Origin: Leptospiraceae bacterium
GTDB lineage: Bacteria > Spirochaetota > Leptospiria > Leptospirales > Leptospiraceae
Direction of reading: 5' to 3'
Assembly: GCA_017996175.1 (NCBI GenBank)
Contig: JAGOHK010000042.1
Coordinates: forward strand, 1-38,065
DNA length: 38,065 nt
Positions 1 through 8,451 of this stretch are shown here, piece by piece. Position 1 is the first letter of the stretch. Every line of letters starts with the position of its first letter. The notes beneath the pieces were generated by a model. That model saw only the letters and a program-made list of their open reading frames with translations, searched no databases and was not told the DNA's origin. The position numbers were made by a program, and so were the translations under genes.

Positions 1-6
1 AATACA

Positions 7-810
7 ATGAATATATTAAATATCAACAGTTTTTCCAACGAAAAAGTAAAATATGTTATAAAATTAAAAGAGAAACGTTTTCGAGACAGAGAACGCAAAT
101 TTGTAATTGAAGGCTTTCGAGAATTATCAAAGGCTCATCTTTCTGGAAAAATCAAATTTGACACTCTTTATACCTCCCCAGAATGTTTTTTGGGGGTAAA
201 TGAAACTGAATTAATCAAGAATATCAATACAAAGACCATTGAACTTCCTAGAAAAATCTTTGAAAAAATTTCCTATCGAGATAGACCAGATGGACTTTTG
301 GCAGTTGCAGATACTCCTGACTTTGGATTTGATTATGAGGGTGATAAGAAGGGTAGTGTGTTTCTGATTATTGAAGGTGTGGAAAAACCTGGGAATTTGG
401 GAACAATCTTAAGAACAGCAGATGGGGCAGGGGTTGCGGCTGTGTTTGTAACAGATGCAAGAATTGATCTATTTAATCCAAATGTAATTCGGGCGAGCAC
501 CGGAACACTTTTTACTCTCCCAACTTATATTGCAGAAATTGAAAAACTAATTGAGTATTTTAAACGTTATAAAGTGCAGGTAATCGCCCTTAGCCCAGAG
601 GGTAAAAAAAGTTACCTAGAACCAAACTATAAATCAAGAACAGCACTTCTTTTTGGAAACGAACAATATGGATTATCCCCTTATGCAAAAGAACATGCGG
701 ATACTCTTGTTTCTATTCCTATGCAGGGAGAATCTGACTCACTCAATCTTGCAATGTCCTGTGGAATTTTGGTCTACGAAGTATTACGTCAGAAAATGCA
801 AGGAAAGTAA
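7..810 (+). CDS. SpoU/TrmH-family RNA 2'-O-ribose methyltransferase
   Basis: The 267-residue protein has the usual SpoU (SPOUT) layout. An N-terminal substrate-binding domain starts with the typical N-x-K-V-K stretch and an F-x-I-E-G motif (about residues 32-37). The C-terminal knotted SAM domain carries motif 1 (NLGTILRTADGAG, about 130-142), motif 2 (LFGNEQYGLS, about 217-226) and motif 3 (SDSLNLAMSCGILVYE, about 244-259). The family transfers methyl groups from SAM to the 2'-hydroxyl of ribose in rRNA or tRNA; which nucleotide cannot be told from the sequence. Length is normal. The start lies six bases into the window, but the N-terminus looks complete for the family. A REP-like inverted repeat begins at the stop codon. 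Confidence 0.93.
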   Translation: MNILNINSFSNEKVKYVIKLKEKRFRDRERKFVIEGFRELSKAHLSGKIKFDTLYTSPECFLGVNETELIKNINTKTIELPRKIFEKISYRDRPDGLLAVADTPDFGFDYEGDKKGSVFLIIEGVEKPGNLGTILRTADGAGVAAVFVTDARIDLFNPNVIRASTGTLFTLPTYIAEIEKLIEYFKRYKVQVIALSPEGKKSYLEPNYKSRTALLFGNEQYGLSPYAKEHADTLVSIPMQGESDSLNLAMSCGILVYEVLRQKMQGK

Positions 811-949
811 AAGATTTTTACCACCGATTACACCGATGAACACCGATTTGATATTGTCAAATGGTTCTAATTCTTAACGTCGAGTTCACGTTGAATCCAT
901 ATCATTTTTTTATTGTTCTTTTATCGGTGCTCATCGGTGGTAATCTTTA
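810..949. repeat. Imperfect terminal inverted repeat, REP/MITE-like element
   Basis: The left arm at about 810-847 contains three copies of the core CACCGAT, and the right arm at about 923-949 is its reverse complement apart from a 3-base and a 9-base extra stretch in the left arm. Both arms share the outer block AAAGATT, then ACCACCGAT, then GARCACCGAT. The interior of about 75 bases holds a small hairpin (AACGT at 876-880 with ACGTT at 888-892). The element fills the whole gap between two same-strand genes. I saw no transposase. Its G+C-richer cores stand out from the AT-rich surroundings. Confidence 0.7.
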
Positions 950-976
950 AAAGGCATTACTTTTTGGAGTAGAATA

Positions 977-2032
977 GTGAATATAGCGTATTATGTTAGT
1001 GGGCATGGGTTTGGGCATATTAGCCGCTCTTATGAAGTAATAAAGTATTTTCTTGAAAAAGAGGAAAACTGTCGTATTTTCGTAAATACTACAAGAAAAG
1101 ATTTTGTAAAGGAACAAAGGGAAAGATTATTCTTTCGAGATGTGGCAGTTGATGTAGGAATGGTTCAATTAACATCTATTAGCTTAGATGTTTCCAAAAC
1201 TCTCGAAGCAATCTTCGAATTTGAAAAAGAAAAATCGAACTTAGTCGAAAAGGAAATCTCTTTCCTGCAAGAAGAAAAGATTGATTGTATCATTTCTGAT
1301 AGTTCTTCTCTTCCTTTTGTATTTGCGGCTAAGTTAAATTTGCCATCTTATTTTCTTGGGAATTTTACCTGGGATTTTATTTATCAAAACTATGTAAAAA
1401 ATAACTCCTATTTTCAAAAATATTCGAATGATTTGAGAGAGGAATATGCGCTTTGTAAATTAGGTTTTATACTCCCGTTTCACTGTCCGATGGATTCTAT
1501 TTTAAGAAAGAAAAATATTGGAATTATAGGGAGGAATAGTTTTTTGGAAAGAGAAGAGATTCGTAGGTTAATTGGTTTCTCTCCTGAAATAGAATATTTT
1601 CTCTTTTCATTTGGTGCTTATGGAATCTCTGCTAAATTCCATTTTGAAAATCTGCAAGAAAATCAAAGAATTGTAGTTTCTGGGTATGAAGGACTTACGG
1701 GAGAAAAAATACTGGATATAAAAAATTTTGCTTACCCAGATATTGTAAAAGCCTGTGACTATGTCCTAACAAAGCCCGGGTACGGGATTTTATCGGAGAC
1801 CTATTACGCAAAAACACCGGTAATTTATACAGATAGAGGAGATTTTGCTGAGTATAGTTACCTTGTGCAAGCACTGGAGACCTATCATTATTCTGCCTAT
1901 ATTCCGCAAAATGATTTGCTTTTATTCAGCCTTGAGAAGGCGAAAAATAAGATAGAATATCAAAAAAAAATAAAGAGTATACCACTCCTACGTGATGGAC
2001 GAGAGGAGATTTATCAGGAAATTTTTTTATAA
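977..2032 (+). CDS. GT-B-like glycosyltransferase family protein (MurG / L-arabinokinase N-domain type)
   Basis: The 351-residue protein begins with MNIAYYVSGHGFGHISRS, the glycine/histidine-rich nucleotide-binding start seen in MurG-like and L-arabinokinase N-terminal glycosyltransferase-like domains. It also has the matching C-terminal motif TKPGYGILSE (about residues 270-279), which in this fold lies at the sugar-nucleotide pocket. A GT-B fold and a UDP-sugar-type substrate are therefore likely; the real donor and acceptor are unknown. No kinase domain follows, so it is only the glycosyltransferase half of the plant-type arabinokinase. The start is GTG at 977, supported by TTGGAG at about 964-969. 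It is preceded by the REP-like repeat. Confidence 0.7.
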   Translation: MNIAYYVSGHGFGHISRSYEVIKYFLEKEENCRIFVNTTRKDFVKEQRERLFFRDVAVDVGMVQLTSISLDVSKTLEAIFEFEKEKSNLVEKEISFLQEEKIDCIISDSSSLPFVFAAKLNLPSYFLGNFTWDFIYQNYVKNNSYFQKYSNDLREEYALCKLGFILPFHCPMDSILRKKNIGIIGRNSFLEREEIRRLIGFSPEIEYFLFSFGAYGISAKFHFENLQENQRIVVSGYEGLTGEKILDIKNFAYPDIVKACDYVLTKPGYGILSETYYAKTPVIYTDRGDFAEYSYLVQALETYHYSAYIPQNDLLLFSLEKAKNKIEYQKKIKSIPLLRDGREEIYQEIFL

Positions 2033-2136
2033 TCCACTGTTTATTTCACTTTTCATGGGAAACTATATGATAAAGTATGGCGTTGTAAGAACTTATGTAC
2101 TAAGATTCTTTACTTAAAATTTATATGGAGACAAGT

Positions 2137-2439
2137 ATGTTAAAAAAACTCGGGATACTTATTCTTATCACTTCCTTTTTAGCTGTAGCTAGCGTTTTTT
2201 CTCAAGAAGAGGAAAACGATACAACTGAACCAAAAGAAGAAATGACGGATGAAAAAAAAGACGCCAAAGACGCTAAAGAAGTAAAGCCTGCTAAAACTGA
2301 TAAAAAAGGAAAAGGCAAAGCTAAAGGCAAAGGAAAAGGCAAAGCTAAAGGAAAAGGCAAAGGAAAAGCTAAGGGAAAAGGAAAAGGCAAAAAAGCTGAA
2401 ACCAAAACCGAAGAATCTGATGCTGAAGAAACAAAATAA
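2137..2439 (+). CDS. Small exported Lys/Gly/Ala-repeat protein
   Basis: The protein is 100 residues from the ATG at 2137, chosen because GGAG at 2127-2130 is correctly spaced for it; an in-frame ATG at 2125 overlaps that ribosome site. Residues 1-23 form a signal peptide (MLKK, a hydrophobic core, then VFSQ). An acidic stretch rich in E, D and K follows, then a strongly basic tract of exact 8-residue repeats (KAKGKGKG), ending in an acidic tail. It resembles histone-H1-like or alginate-binding-like low-complexity tails only in composition, and I do not recognise a family. The charge pattern would suit binding of polyanions outside the cytoplasm, but that is a guess. It is monocistronic, with its own terminator. 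Confidence 0.7.
   Translation: MLKKLGILILITSFLAVASVFSQEEENDTTEPKEEMTDEKKDAKDAKEVKPAKTDKKGKGKAKGKGKGKAKGKGKGKAKGKGKGKKAETKTEESDAEETK
2317..2388 (+). repeat. 24-bp tandem repeat, three units, inside the Lys/Gly/Ala protein
   Basis: Three consecutive 24-base units begin at 2317, 2341 and 2365, each starting AAAGCTAA and encoding KAKGKGKG. They differ only at third positions (GGC/GGA, AAA/AAG), and a partial fourth copy follows. The unit is a multiple of three, so gain or loss would keep the frame. Confidence 0.9.
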
Positions 2440-2467
2440 GAGTCATTTTTAGATAGGATTCTTTCCC

Positions 2468-2500
2468 AAGGGATAGTGTTTTCACTATCCCTTTTTTATT
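2468..2500 (+). terminator. Rho-independent terminator
   Basis: A perfect 11-bp stem (AAGGGATAGTG at 2468-2478 with CACTATCCCTT at 2483-2493) with a TTTT loop is followed by a T-rich run. It ends transcription of the Lys/Gly/Ala gene. There is no U-run on the minus side, so it is not clearly bidirectional for the converging 762-residue gene. Confidence 0.92.
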
Positions 2501-2522
2501 TTTTCCTACCTACTTCAAATTT

Positions 2523-4811
2523 CTATAGTTGGTTTGATTTTAAGATATTATAAATGTCAGGAAAATTATTTTCTAAAGACGAAATCATTCTTTGTTTACT
2601 TTCACTATCAGTAGAATTCAAAATTTTATTTATCGAATCAAATCCTGGGACACTCGTATATGTATTGTGGGCAAGATTCGAAACTTTTTTCTCTAAAACT
2701 TTAGCTACCTCCTTTGTAATTTCGAAGTTCGCTTTTTGACCTACAGCAATTTTTGCAACAACATCCGTTTGTAAATTTTCATTTAAACTTATCAAGATAG
2801 CCGCTGATTTTTCTGCGCTTAAAAAGGAAAGAATCATCGCTATCATCTGCGCATCTTCCCCTTGAATAATTCCTGCAATCGCGTTTGCTTCTAATTTTTC
2901 CAAAAATTCAAATGGATTTAAATTTGATACGGAAGCGTGCGCTTTTTTTGCTAGGTCTTGTTCTTTTTGTGAATCAATTACCTCTGATACATTTTTAGGA
3001 GAATGACTCGTATTGTTCACAAATCGAACTCCAAATTTACCATTCTCTAAAGCAATCACTTCTCCAGGAAAAATAAGATCGTATCCTACGATAATTTGTA
3101 TTGGTTCAAAAATAGATTTATCTAGTTCAATGATAGAACCCTTACTCATAGTAAGTAAATCTTTGATAGTAAGTTTCAGTTTACCTAATATTACCCGCAG
3201 ATCAGCCATTGGAATTTTAGTCTGGCTTTTAATTTCTTCCTTGTGAAGAATTTCCAAATTTTTATTCCCAGTTTCATTTGGATTTACAATATCCTCAATC
3301 CATATTCCAAATTTTTCATTGCTTACAACTACTGTAGTCTTTGCAAATACTACATTTTCAATTACAAGAAAAACTGGTTCATCCATTTCTTTATTTAGCT
3401 CGATAACATTTCCGGGTTTGATATTAATTAGCTGATCTAAAGGTATTTTCGATTTACCTATCTCAATCTCTGCTTCTAGTTCCAAATTCATAATTTCAGA
3501 ATTTGTCAAATGAAGTTCATATTTTGTTGGGATTACATTATCCGTCAGATCAAATAATTGAAATTTTTCATTCTCTTTTTTTAGAACAATTTCTTGTAGC
3601 GATTTATTTGAAAAAATTAAACTTCCTCGTTTGCCTATAAACTTTTCTAGACTTGTATTATTTTGGGTTCTATTCTTAAAATTTTTATAGTCGAAAATTT
3701 CATCTTCGAAACGAATATTTACTGGAAATGGAATTGAAGAAATAAGGGAATATAGTTTTTCTTTTCTTTCTTTTTCTGCCTCGTTGAGTTTGTAGCGTCT
3801 ATCTATAATTTCATTTGAAAGCGACATGATGATTCGAATTAAATTAATCTCAATATCAGATTTTTCTGTTTTTTCTTTTATGGGAGTTAATAAAAATCCT
3901 TTTTCTTCTTTAGAGAGACTTTTGCTTATAAATCCAGAAATTTCTTCCACTTCGTTTTCACTCAGGTAAGTTTCTCTATTTGCCATAAAACGGTTTAATT
4001 TTGTTTCGATGGATTTAATTATACGATGGTGAGTCCTTAGATTTCGCTTAACGTTTGGATTGAGTTGAATAATATAATTTAGAATATTCTTGGCATTGTA
4101 AACAGAAAATAAAAAATAAAAATTAAATGTCTCGCTTGCGATACTTATTTCTAACTCTATCTTAAAATAATTGGATCCTTCAGGAAGAATGAGTTGATCG
4201 GATTTTGTAACCATTGCTTGGTACATCTCAGAGCTTTTTACTTCCCCAATTTTTAAAGTCAATGAATCCATAAAGGAAGAAACAACTGAATACAGCCAGT
4301 CACTTATATTTTTTAGGTGATTGAATTTTTCGGCATTCTCTATTTTATCCAATGCTTTTACAATCTTAACTGTTGTATCATTTGAGAGCAGAATAGAATA
4401 AATTCCATGTATTCTGCCAGAAAAATTTCCATAATAACATTGCATTCCGGGCTTAAATTGTTTTCTTATTTTTTTTGCAGCGACGATTTCAAATCCGATT
4501 TTTTTACCCAGTTCCATTCCAGTGAATTTTTTTGATTTAATTACTTCCGAAAGAATTGCGGTTAAAATTTCTTTAAATAGATTTTTTTCCGACGCGGATA
4601 GTTTATCGCTCATTTTCTTCGATAAACTTTTAAAGTTTTCCATTTTTAAATTTTCTAAATTTTCAATTGAGGCTTCCCTCATCCAATAATCGTTATTTAA
4701 AATACCAAAGGGATCCGTTTGAATTTTATCTAGAAGGGGTTTTTCTTCTTTTTTAGAAGTAGCCTCTAGAAGTGCTTCAATTTCCTTTTTCGAGAGGGAG
4801 TCTTCTGACAT
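2523..4811 (-). CDS. Composite flagellar switch-like protein: FliM-type N-motif, two SpoA domains, FliG N/middle-like domain
   Basis: The protein has 762 residues. Residues 6-17 (LSKKEIEALLEA) match the CheY-binding motif at the N-terminus of FliM/FliY. Residues about 125-250 may be a divergent CheC/FliM-middle fold, but no E-x2-N phosphatase motif is visible. Two SpoA (FliN/FliM C-terminal) domains follow at about 443-509 and 531-598, the second with the classic LRVILGKLKLTIKDLL pattern. Residues about 631-760 resemble the FliG N-terminal/middle armadillo region, including an IIQGEDAQMIAMILSFL helix and a VLEKKVSNLA helix; the FliG torque-generating C-terminal domain is absent. It starts one base inside the stop of the upstream FliM-like gene (TAATG), so the two are probably translationally coupled. 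A C-ring or C-ring-like role is inferred. Calling it simply FliN would be misleading. Confidence 0.8.
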   Translation of the reverse strand: MSEDSLSKKEIEALLEATSKKEEKPLLDKIQTDPFGILNNDYWMREASIENLENLKMENFKSLSKKMSDKLSASEKNLFKEILTAILSEVIKSKKFTGMELGKKIGFEIVAAKKIRKQFKPGMQCYYGNFSGRIHGIYSILLSNDTTVKIVKALDKIENAEKFNHLKNISDWLYSVVSSFMDSLTLKIGEVKSSEMYQAMVTKSDQLILPEGSNYFKIELEISIASETFNFYFLFSVYNAKNILNYIIQLNPNVKRNLRTHHRIIKSIETKLNRFMANRETYLSENEVEEISGFISKSLSKEEKGFLLTPIKEKTEKSDIEINLIRIIMSLSNEIIDRRYKLNEAEKERKEKLYSLISSIPFPVNIRFEDEIFDYKNFKNRTQNNTSLEKFIGKRGSLIFSNKSLQEIVLKKENEKFQLFDLTDNVIPTKYELHLTNSEIMNLELEAEIEIGKSKIPLDQLINIKPGNVIELNKEMDEPVFLVIENVVFAKTTVVVSNEKFGIWIEDIVNPNETGNKNLEILHKEEIKSQTKIPMADLRVILGKLKLTIKDLLTMSKGSIIELDKSIFEPIQIIVGYDLIFPGEVIALENGKFGVRFVNNTSHSPKNVSEVIDSQKEQDLAKKAHASVSNLNPFEFLEKLEANAIAGIIQGEDAQMIAMILSFLSAEKSAAILISLNENLQTDVVAKIAVGQKANFEITKEVAKVLEKKVSNLAHNTYTSVPGFDSINKILNSTDSESKQRMISSLENNFPDIYNILKSNQL

Positions 4812-5749
4812 TATAAAACCTCTGTCGTTCGAACAAAATTTTTAAAAATAGTTCGAAAATAATGATTGGACTTGGCATCGGGGGTTAAATGAATATTTAC
4901 CTCATGAAAAATCTCTTCATTTTCTCCATTAGGTTGGATAAAAACTGTACCCGCCTGAAACTCGGAATAGGTTCGAATTAGGCAGGAGTCTAAAATTTTC
5001 TTTTTACGCTCAACTTGAGATAAATCTTTATTAACCTCTTCTAGTGAGTCTAGATTTCTATTTGAAAACTTATGAATCACAGGCTCTAAAGAGGAATACG
5101 GAATACATATATTCATGGAATTTATATTATCCTTGACCTTAACTTCCATAGTAACTTGTAAAATAATTTCACTTGAGTGCAGCTTTTGTTTAAAGAAAGA
5201 ATTAGTTTCAATTTTTTCTAAATATGGTTTAATCTGGATGATGGATTCAAATGCTTCTCGCATTAAGTTAATTAAATTTAGTAAAATATTTTGTAGGATT
5301 GGAATTTCTAAGTCAGTTAATGATCTGGGTTTATCTCTAAACTCTCCTTTTCCTCCTAATAATAAATCGATCATCGAAAAAGTGAGGGAAGGTTCAAATT
5401 CAAAAATAGAGAAACCTAAGAGCGGTTTAAGGCTTACAATTCCGAGAGAGGAATTCTCTGGAATCAATTTAGAAAATTCTTCATAACTAAGTTGGTCAAG
5501 AGAAGAAATATGAAGAGAAATTGGAGCCTCGTATTTGATAGATAGAGCAGGGGAAGCAGCCCTAGCAAATGCCTCAAAAATATACTGGAAGGATTTTAAA
5601 TGCTCCTTTGAAAATTTATCTGGTTTTTTGAAATCATAGGTTCGAATTTTTTTGGGTTCAACATTGTCCTCGTCTGTCTTTTCTGATGTGGAAGTTGAAA
5701 TGGCATGAAGTAATGCGTCTAGCTCGTCATTTGTCAATATTTCATCCAT
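4811..5749 (-). CDS. FliM-like flagellar motor switch protein without a recognisable SpoA domain
   Basis: The 312-residue protein starts with MDEILTNDELDALLHAI, the FliM CheY-binding motif. It then has the FliM N-terminal/middle region: FKKPDKFSKEHLKSFQ at about 40-55, LSYEEFSKLIP at about 87-97, and LLLGGKGE with SLTDLE at about 129-148. A middle-domain end (MNICIPYSSLEPVIHKFS) lies at about 212-229. In canonical FliM this is followed by a SpoA domain of about 70 residues that pairs with FliN; here the last 60-70 residues do not show that pattern, and the protein is shorter than typical FliM. The SpoA function may have moved to the downstream 762-residue protein, with which it overlaps by one base (TAATG). 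The ribosome site AGAGGA lies just upstream on the minus strand. Confidence 0.85.
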   Translation of the reverse strand: MDEILTNDELDALLHAISTSTSEKTDEDNVEPKKIRTYDFKKPDKFSKEHLKSFQYIFEAFARAASPALSIKYEAPISLHISSLDQLSYEEFSKLIPENSSLGIVSLKPLLGFSIFEFEPSLTFSMIDLLLGGKGEFRDKPRSLTDLEIPILQNILLNLINLMREAFESIIQIKPYLEKIETNSFFKQKLHSSEIILQVTMEVKVKDNINSMNICIPYSSLEPVIHKFSNRNLDSLEEVNKDLSQVERKKKILDSCLIRTYSEFQAGTVFIQPNGENEEIFHEVNIHLTPDAKSNHYFRTIFKNFVRTTEVL

Positions 5750-5854
5750 AAAAAATCCTCTAAAAGTAAAAGAATAGCAGATAGTAAATTTTTATATATC
5801 AAAAAAAACTCAAATGAAAAAAATTGTAAACTAAATGAGAGCTAATATTATCTG

Positions 5855-7882
5855 TTAGTTCAATTTAAAAAAATCTACGTTTTTCTTTAAGGATTCAGCA
5901 ACTTTTGAAAGTTCAAGAGATTTTATGGCGATTAGTTGGGAGCTTTCTGTATTGGAATGAGAAATTTCATTAATAAAAGTAATCGCTTTCACAATTTCAT
6001 TAAACGCAACTTTTTGTTCGCGGGTAATTTGTTGGATTTCACTTGCCTGTCCTTTGACGACTTCTGTTTCCCTTTCTACAAGAAATTTAGTCGTAATTTG
6101 TCTTTGCATATAGTCAAAAATAGAATTCATTTTTAGAACAATGGAATCTACACCAGAATTGATACTATCTGTTTTTTTCATCATCACATTTACGGTTTCT
6201 ATCCCGCTAGCAATCTGTTTGTTATTTTTTTTGATGAGAGAATCTATATCTTTTACACTAGAAGCAGTTTGATCGGCAAGGCGAGAAATTTCTAAAGCAA
6301 CTACGGCAAATCCTTTTCCTGCTTGTCCAGCCCTCGCAGCTTCTATAGATGCATTTAGTGCTAGCAGATTTATTTTTTCTGAAATGGAGTTTATGATTTC
6401 AATAATATTTTTCATATCCTTAGAACTTTCTACTATCTGACTCATGCTGGTATTCATGGAACTAAGTGCATCTGCGCCTGACACAGCTTCTACGGAAATT
6501 GATTTTGTATCTAAGAGAGTTTTTTGAATCACAGTATTCATCTCTTCTACAATTATTGATAAGTCTTTTAGTTTGGTGGAAAGAGAGTTTAGGTTATGAA
6601 ATTGTGTCTCAGTGTGATTTGCCACATCTTCTACTCGCTCCGAAATTTGTTCTATGGAAGCTGTAATTTCTTCAATTGTAGAAGCCTGATTTTGTGCATT
6701 GGCAGAATACGTTTTTGTTGTGTCAGACATTTCACTTGAGGAAGTCGCAATTAATTGTGAATTGTCCTTTACAGTTTTTAGAATTGCTAAAAGTCTCTTT
6801 GTAAACAAATTAAAATTATGCGCTAAGTTTCCAATTTCATCTTGTGTTTCGACTGTAATTTTTTGATTTATTTCCCCTGAGGAAATTAAATCTAATGCTG
6901 AAACTAAAACTTTTATAGGATCCGTGATTGAGTGAGTTCCATAGTAAAAGGTTATAAATACAAATAAAATTGAAATGATGCAAACAGCAAGAGTTCCAAA
7001 CGCAATAGTATTGAGTGCGCCTGTCATTTTAGAACGAGGAACTTCATATACTACTCCCCAATCATTGACGGCAAGTGGTACGTGGACAATATCGATTAGC
7101 CCCCTGGAAGATTTACTGTCATATTCTAAAACGGATATTTTGTTTGCATCAGCTAAAATCGCGGATTCAATTTCCTTACTAGTTACAGTTCCAATTTTTT
7201 CATTTAGGTGTTTTATATCCGTTGTAATTTTAATTTTGCCAGAGTGGTCAATTAGCCAAACTCTTGCATCATACGTTGGATCCGTTTCTGTAAATTCTTT
7301 TGCGACCTGATTAAAGTTCATAGAAACGCCTGCAATACCAATTGGATTTTTTATATCTCCCATTAATACATTAATAAAGACATAGACATCATTTTTAGAA
7401 TCTGCGCTTATATTTATTTGCGTTTTTTTTTCAGCTTTGAGTGCATTGTAAAACCAAACATTATTTGGATTAGCCGCATCCAATGATATACTAGTCTTTG
7501 CATTGTTCTTCCAATAATTGAGTGTAATTCTATCCGCGGCAAATGCGTTAGTGTATTCGGATGAAGTAATTGAGCTATCTAATTTTTGCCTCACAAGATC
7601 GCCTAGTAGATAGTTCGTTTCAGCAGACTTAAACCAACTGATAATGGTAGGATCATTTGCTATTAGGTTAGAAGTTTCGATGGCACGTGCAATTCTGGAG
7701 TCAACCCGTGCAGCTTTTAGGGATGCGATCTGTATTAAATCATTTGCTTTTAACTTTGTAATAATCGAAGTGCGGGCAGTAAAATAACTAATCCCGCCAG
7801 TTAAGAGAATTGCAATGGTTAAAGCAAATACCGCAAGAGTAATAAACTTTGTACTTATTTTCTTAAATTGTAGGATAGCCAT
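5855..7882 (-). CDS. Methyl-accepting chemotaxis protein (chemoreceptor)
   Basis: The 675-residue receptor has TM1 at about 12-33, a periplasmic Cache-type sensor region at about 35-285 (with a [15 protein letters not shown] strand near 180), and TM2 at about 290-313. A HAMP domain follows at about 315-367 and a long coiled-coil signalling domain to the C-terminus. The hairpin tip that contacts CheA/CheW is highly conserved ([18 protein letters not shown] at about 502-519, then [16 protein letters not shown]). The ligand is unknown. It lies 105 bases upstream of the FliM-like gene on the same strand, so it may share expression and function with that switch-like pair. No cheA, cheW, cheR or cheB is in the window. 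Confidence 0.95.
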   Translation of the reverse strand: MAILQFKKISTKFITLAVFALTIAILLTGGISYFTARTSIITKLKANDLIQIASLKAARVDSRIARAIETSNLIANDPTIISWFKSAETNYLLGDLVRQKLDSSITSSEYTNAFAADRITLNYWKNNAKTSISLDAANPNNVWFYNALKAEKKTQINISADSKNDVYVFINVLMGDIKNPIGIAGVSMNFNQVAKEFTETDPTYDARVWLIDHSGKIKITTDIKHLNEKIGTVTSKEIESAILADANKISVLEYDSKSSRGLIDIVHVPLAVNDWGVVYEVPRSKMTGALNTIAFGTLAVCIISILFVFITFYYGTHSITDPIKVLVSALDLISSGEINQKITVETQDEIGNLAHNFNLFTKRLLAILKTVKDNSQLIATSSSEMSDTTKTYSANAQNQASTIEEITASIEQISERVEDVANHTETQFHNLNSLSTKLKDLSIIVEEMNTVIQKTLLDTKSISVEAVSGADALSSMNTSMSQIVESSKDMKNIIEIINSISEKINLLALNASIEAARAGQAGKGFAVVALEISRLADQTASSVKDIDSLIKKNNKQIASGIETVNVMMKKTDSINSGVDSIVLKMNSIFDYMQRQITTKFLVERETEVVKGQASEIQQITREQKVAFNEIVKAITFINEISHSNTESSQLIAIKSLELSKVAESLKKNVDFFKLN

Positions 7883-7971
7883 ATACTTAACTTAAAACAA
7901 ACCAGAAATCTCGCAAAACATTGGTTAGTTACATATATCGGACTTATTACGAATCTAAGTTGATAATAAAT

Positions 7972-8451
7972 CTAGCCACTCTGACAAGCTAACGCAATCT
8001 GTCCTGTGCGAGCCATTTCTGAAATTCCAAACTTCGCCATCATGGAAATAAAAGCAGCCACTTGTCTTGCGTTTCCTGAAAACTCAACCATGAGACTGGA
8101 TTCGGTAACATCAACAATTTTTGCACTGAACACTCCACAGAGGGAAATAATCTCTGTGCGGTTACTATCCTTAGCCTCAACTTTAAGTAGAACCAACTCA
8201 CGAGTAATCGCTTCCATGTAATAAAGATCAGTAACTTTAAGAACATCTGGTAATTTCAAAAGTTGTTTTTTTACTTGATCGACAACTGAATCGTCACCTT
8301 TTAAAACAATGGTCATGCTAGAAATTTCTGGATTCTCTGTAACACCAACTGCGATAGAGTCGATATTATAACTTCTTCTAGTAAAGAGTCCCGAAACATG
8401 ACTCATTACGCCCGGATGATTGTTAACTAATATACTCAGTGTATGTTTCAT
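7972..8451 (-). CDS. ilvN: Acetolactate synthase small (regulatory) subunit
   Basis: The 159-residue protein opens with an ACT domain ([20 protein letters not shown], then F-x-R-R-x-Y-N-I-D-S at about 23-33), which binds valine for feedback inhibition in this family. A second ACT-like half follows ([13 protein letters not shown] at about 121-133). The length is that of standard IlvN/IlvH. The start ATG overlaps the TGA stop of ilvB by four bases (ATGA), the usual arrangement for coupled synthesis of the two subunits. Role: it regulates and activates the catalytic subunit of the first common step of branched-chain amino acid synthesis. Confidence 0.96.
   Translation of the reverse strand: MKHTLSILVNNHPGVMSHVSGLFTRRSYNIDSIAVGVTENPEISSMTIVLKGDDSVVDQVKKQLLKLPDVLKVTDLYYMEAITRELVLLKVEAKDSNRTEIISLCGVFSAKIVDVTESSLMVEFSGNARQVAAFISMMAKFGISEMARTGQIALACQSG

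Noticed and set aside
653-877. 74-codon plus-strand ORF running into the inverted repeat
   Set aside because: It lies in another frame of the SpoU-type gene and its tail is only the REP-like repeat.
2202-2405. Minus-strand ORF rich in Pro, Phe and Leu
   Set aside because: It is the mirror of the Lys/Gly/Ala repeat tract of the plus-strand gene; no ribosome site and no family.
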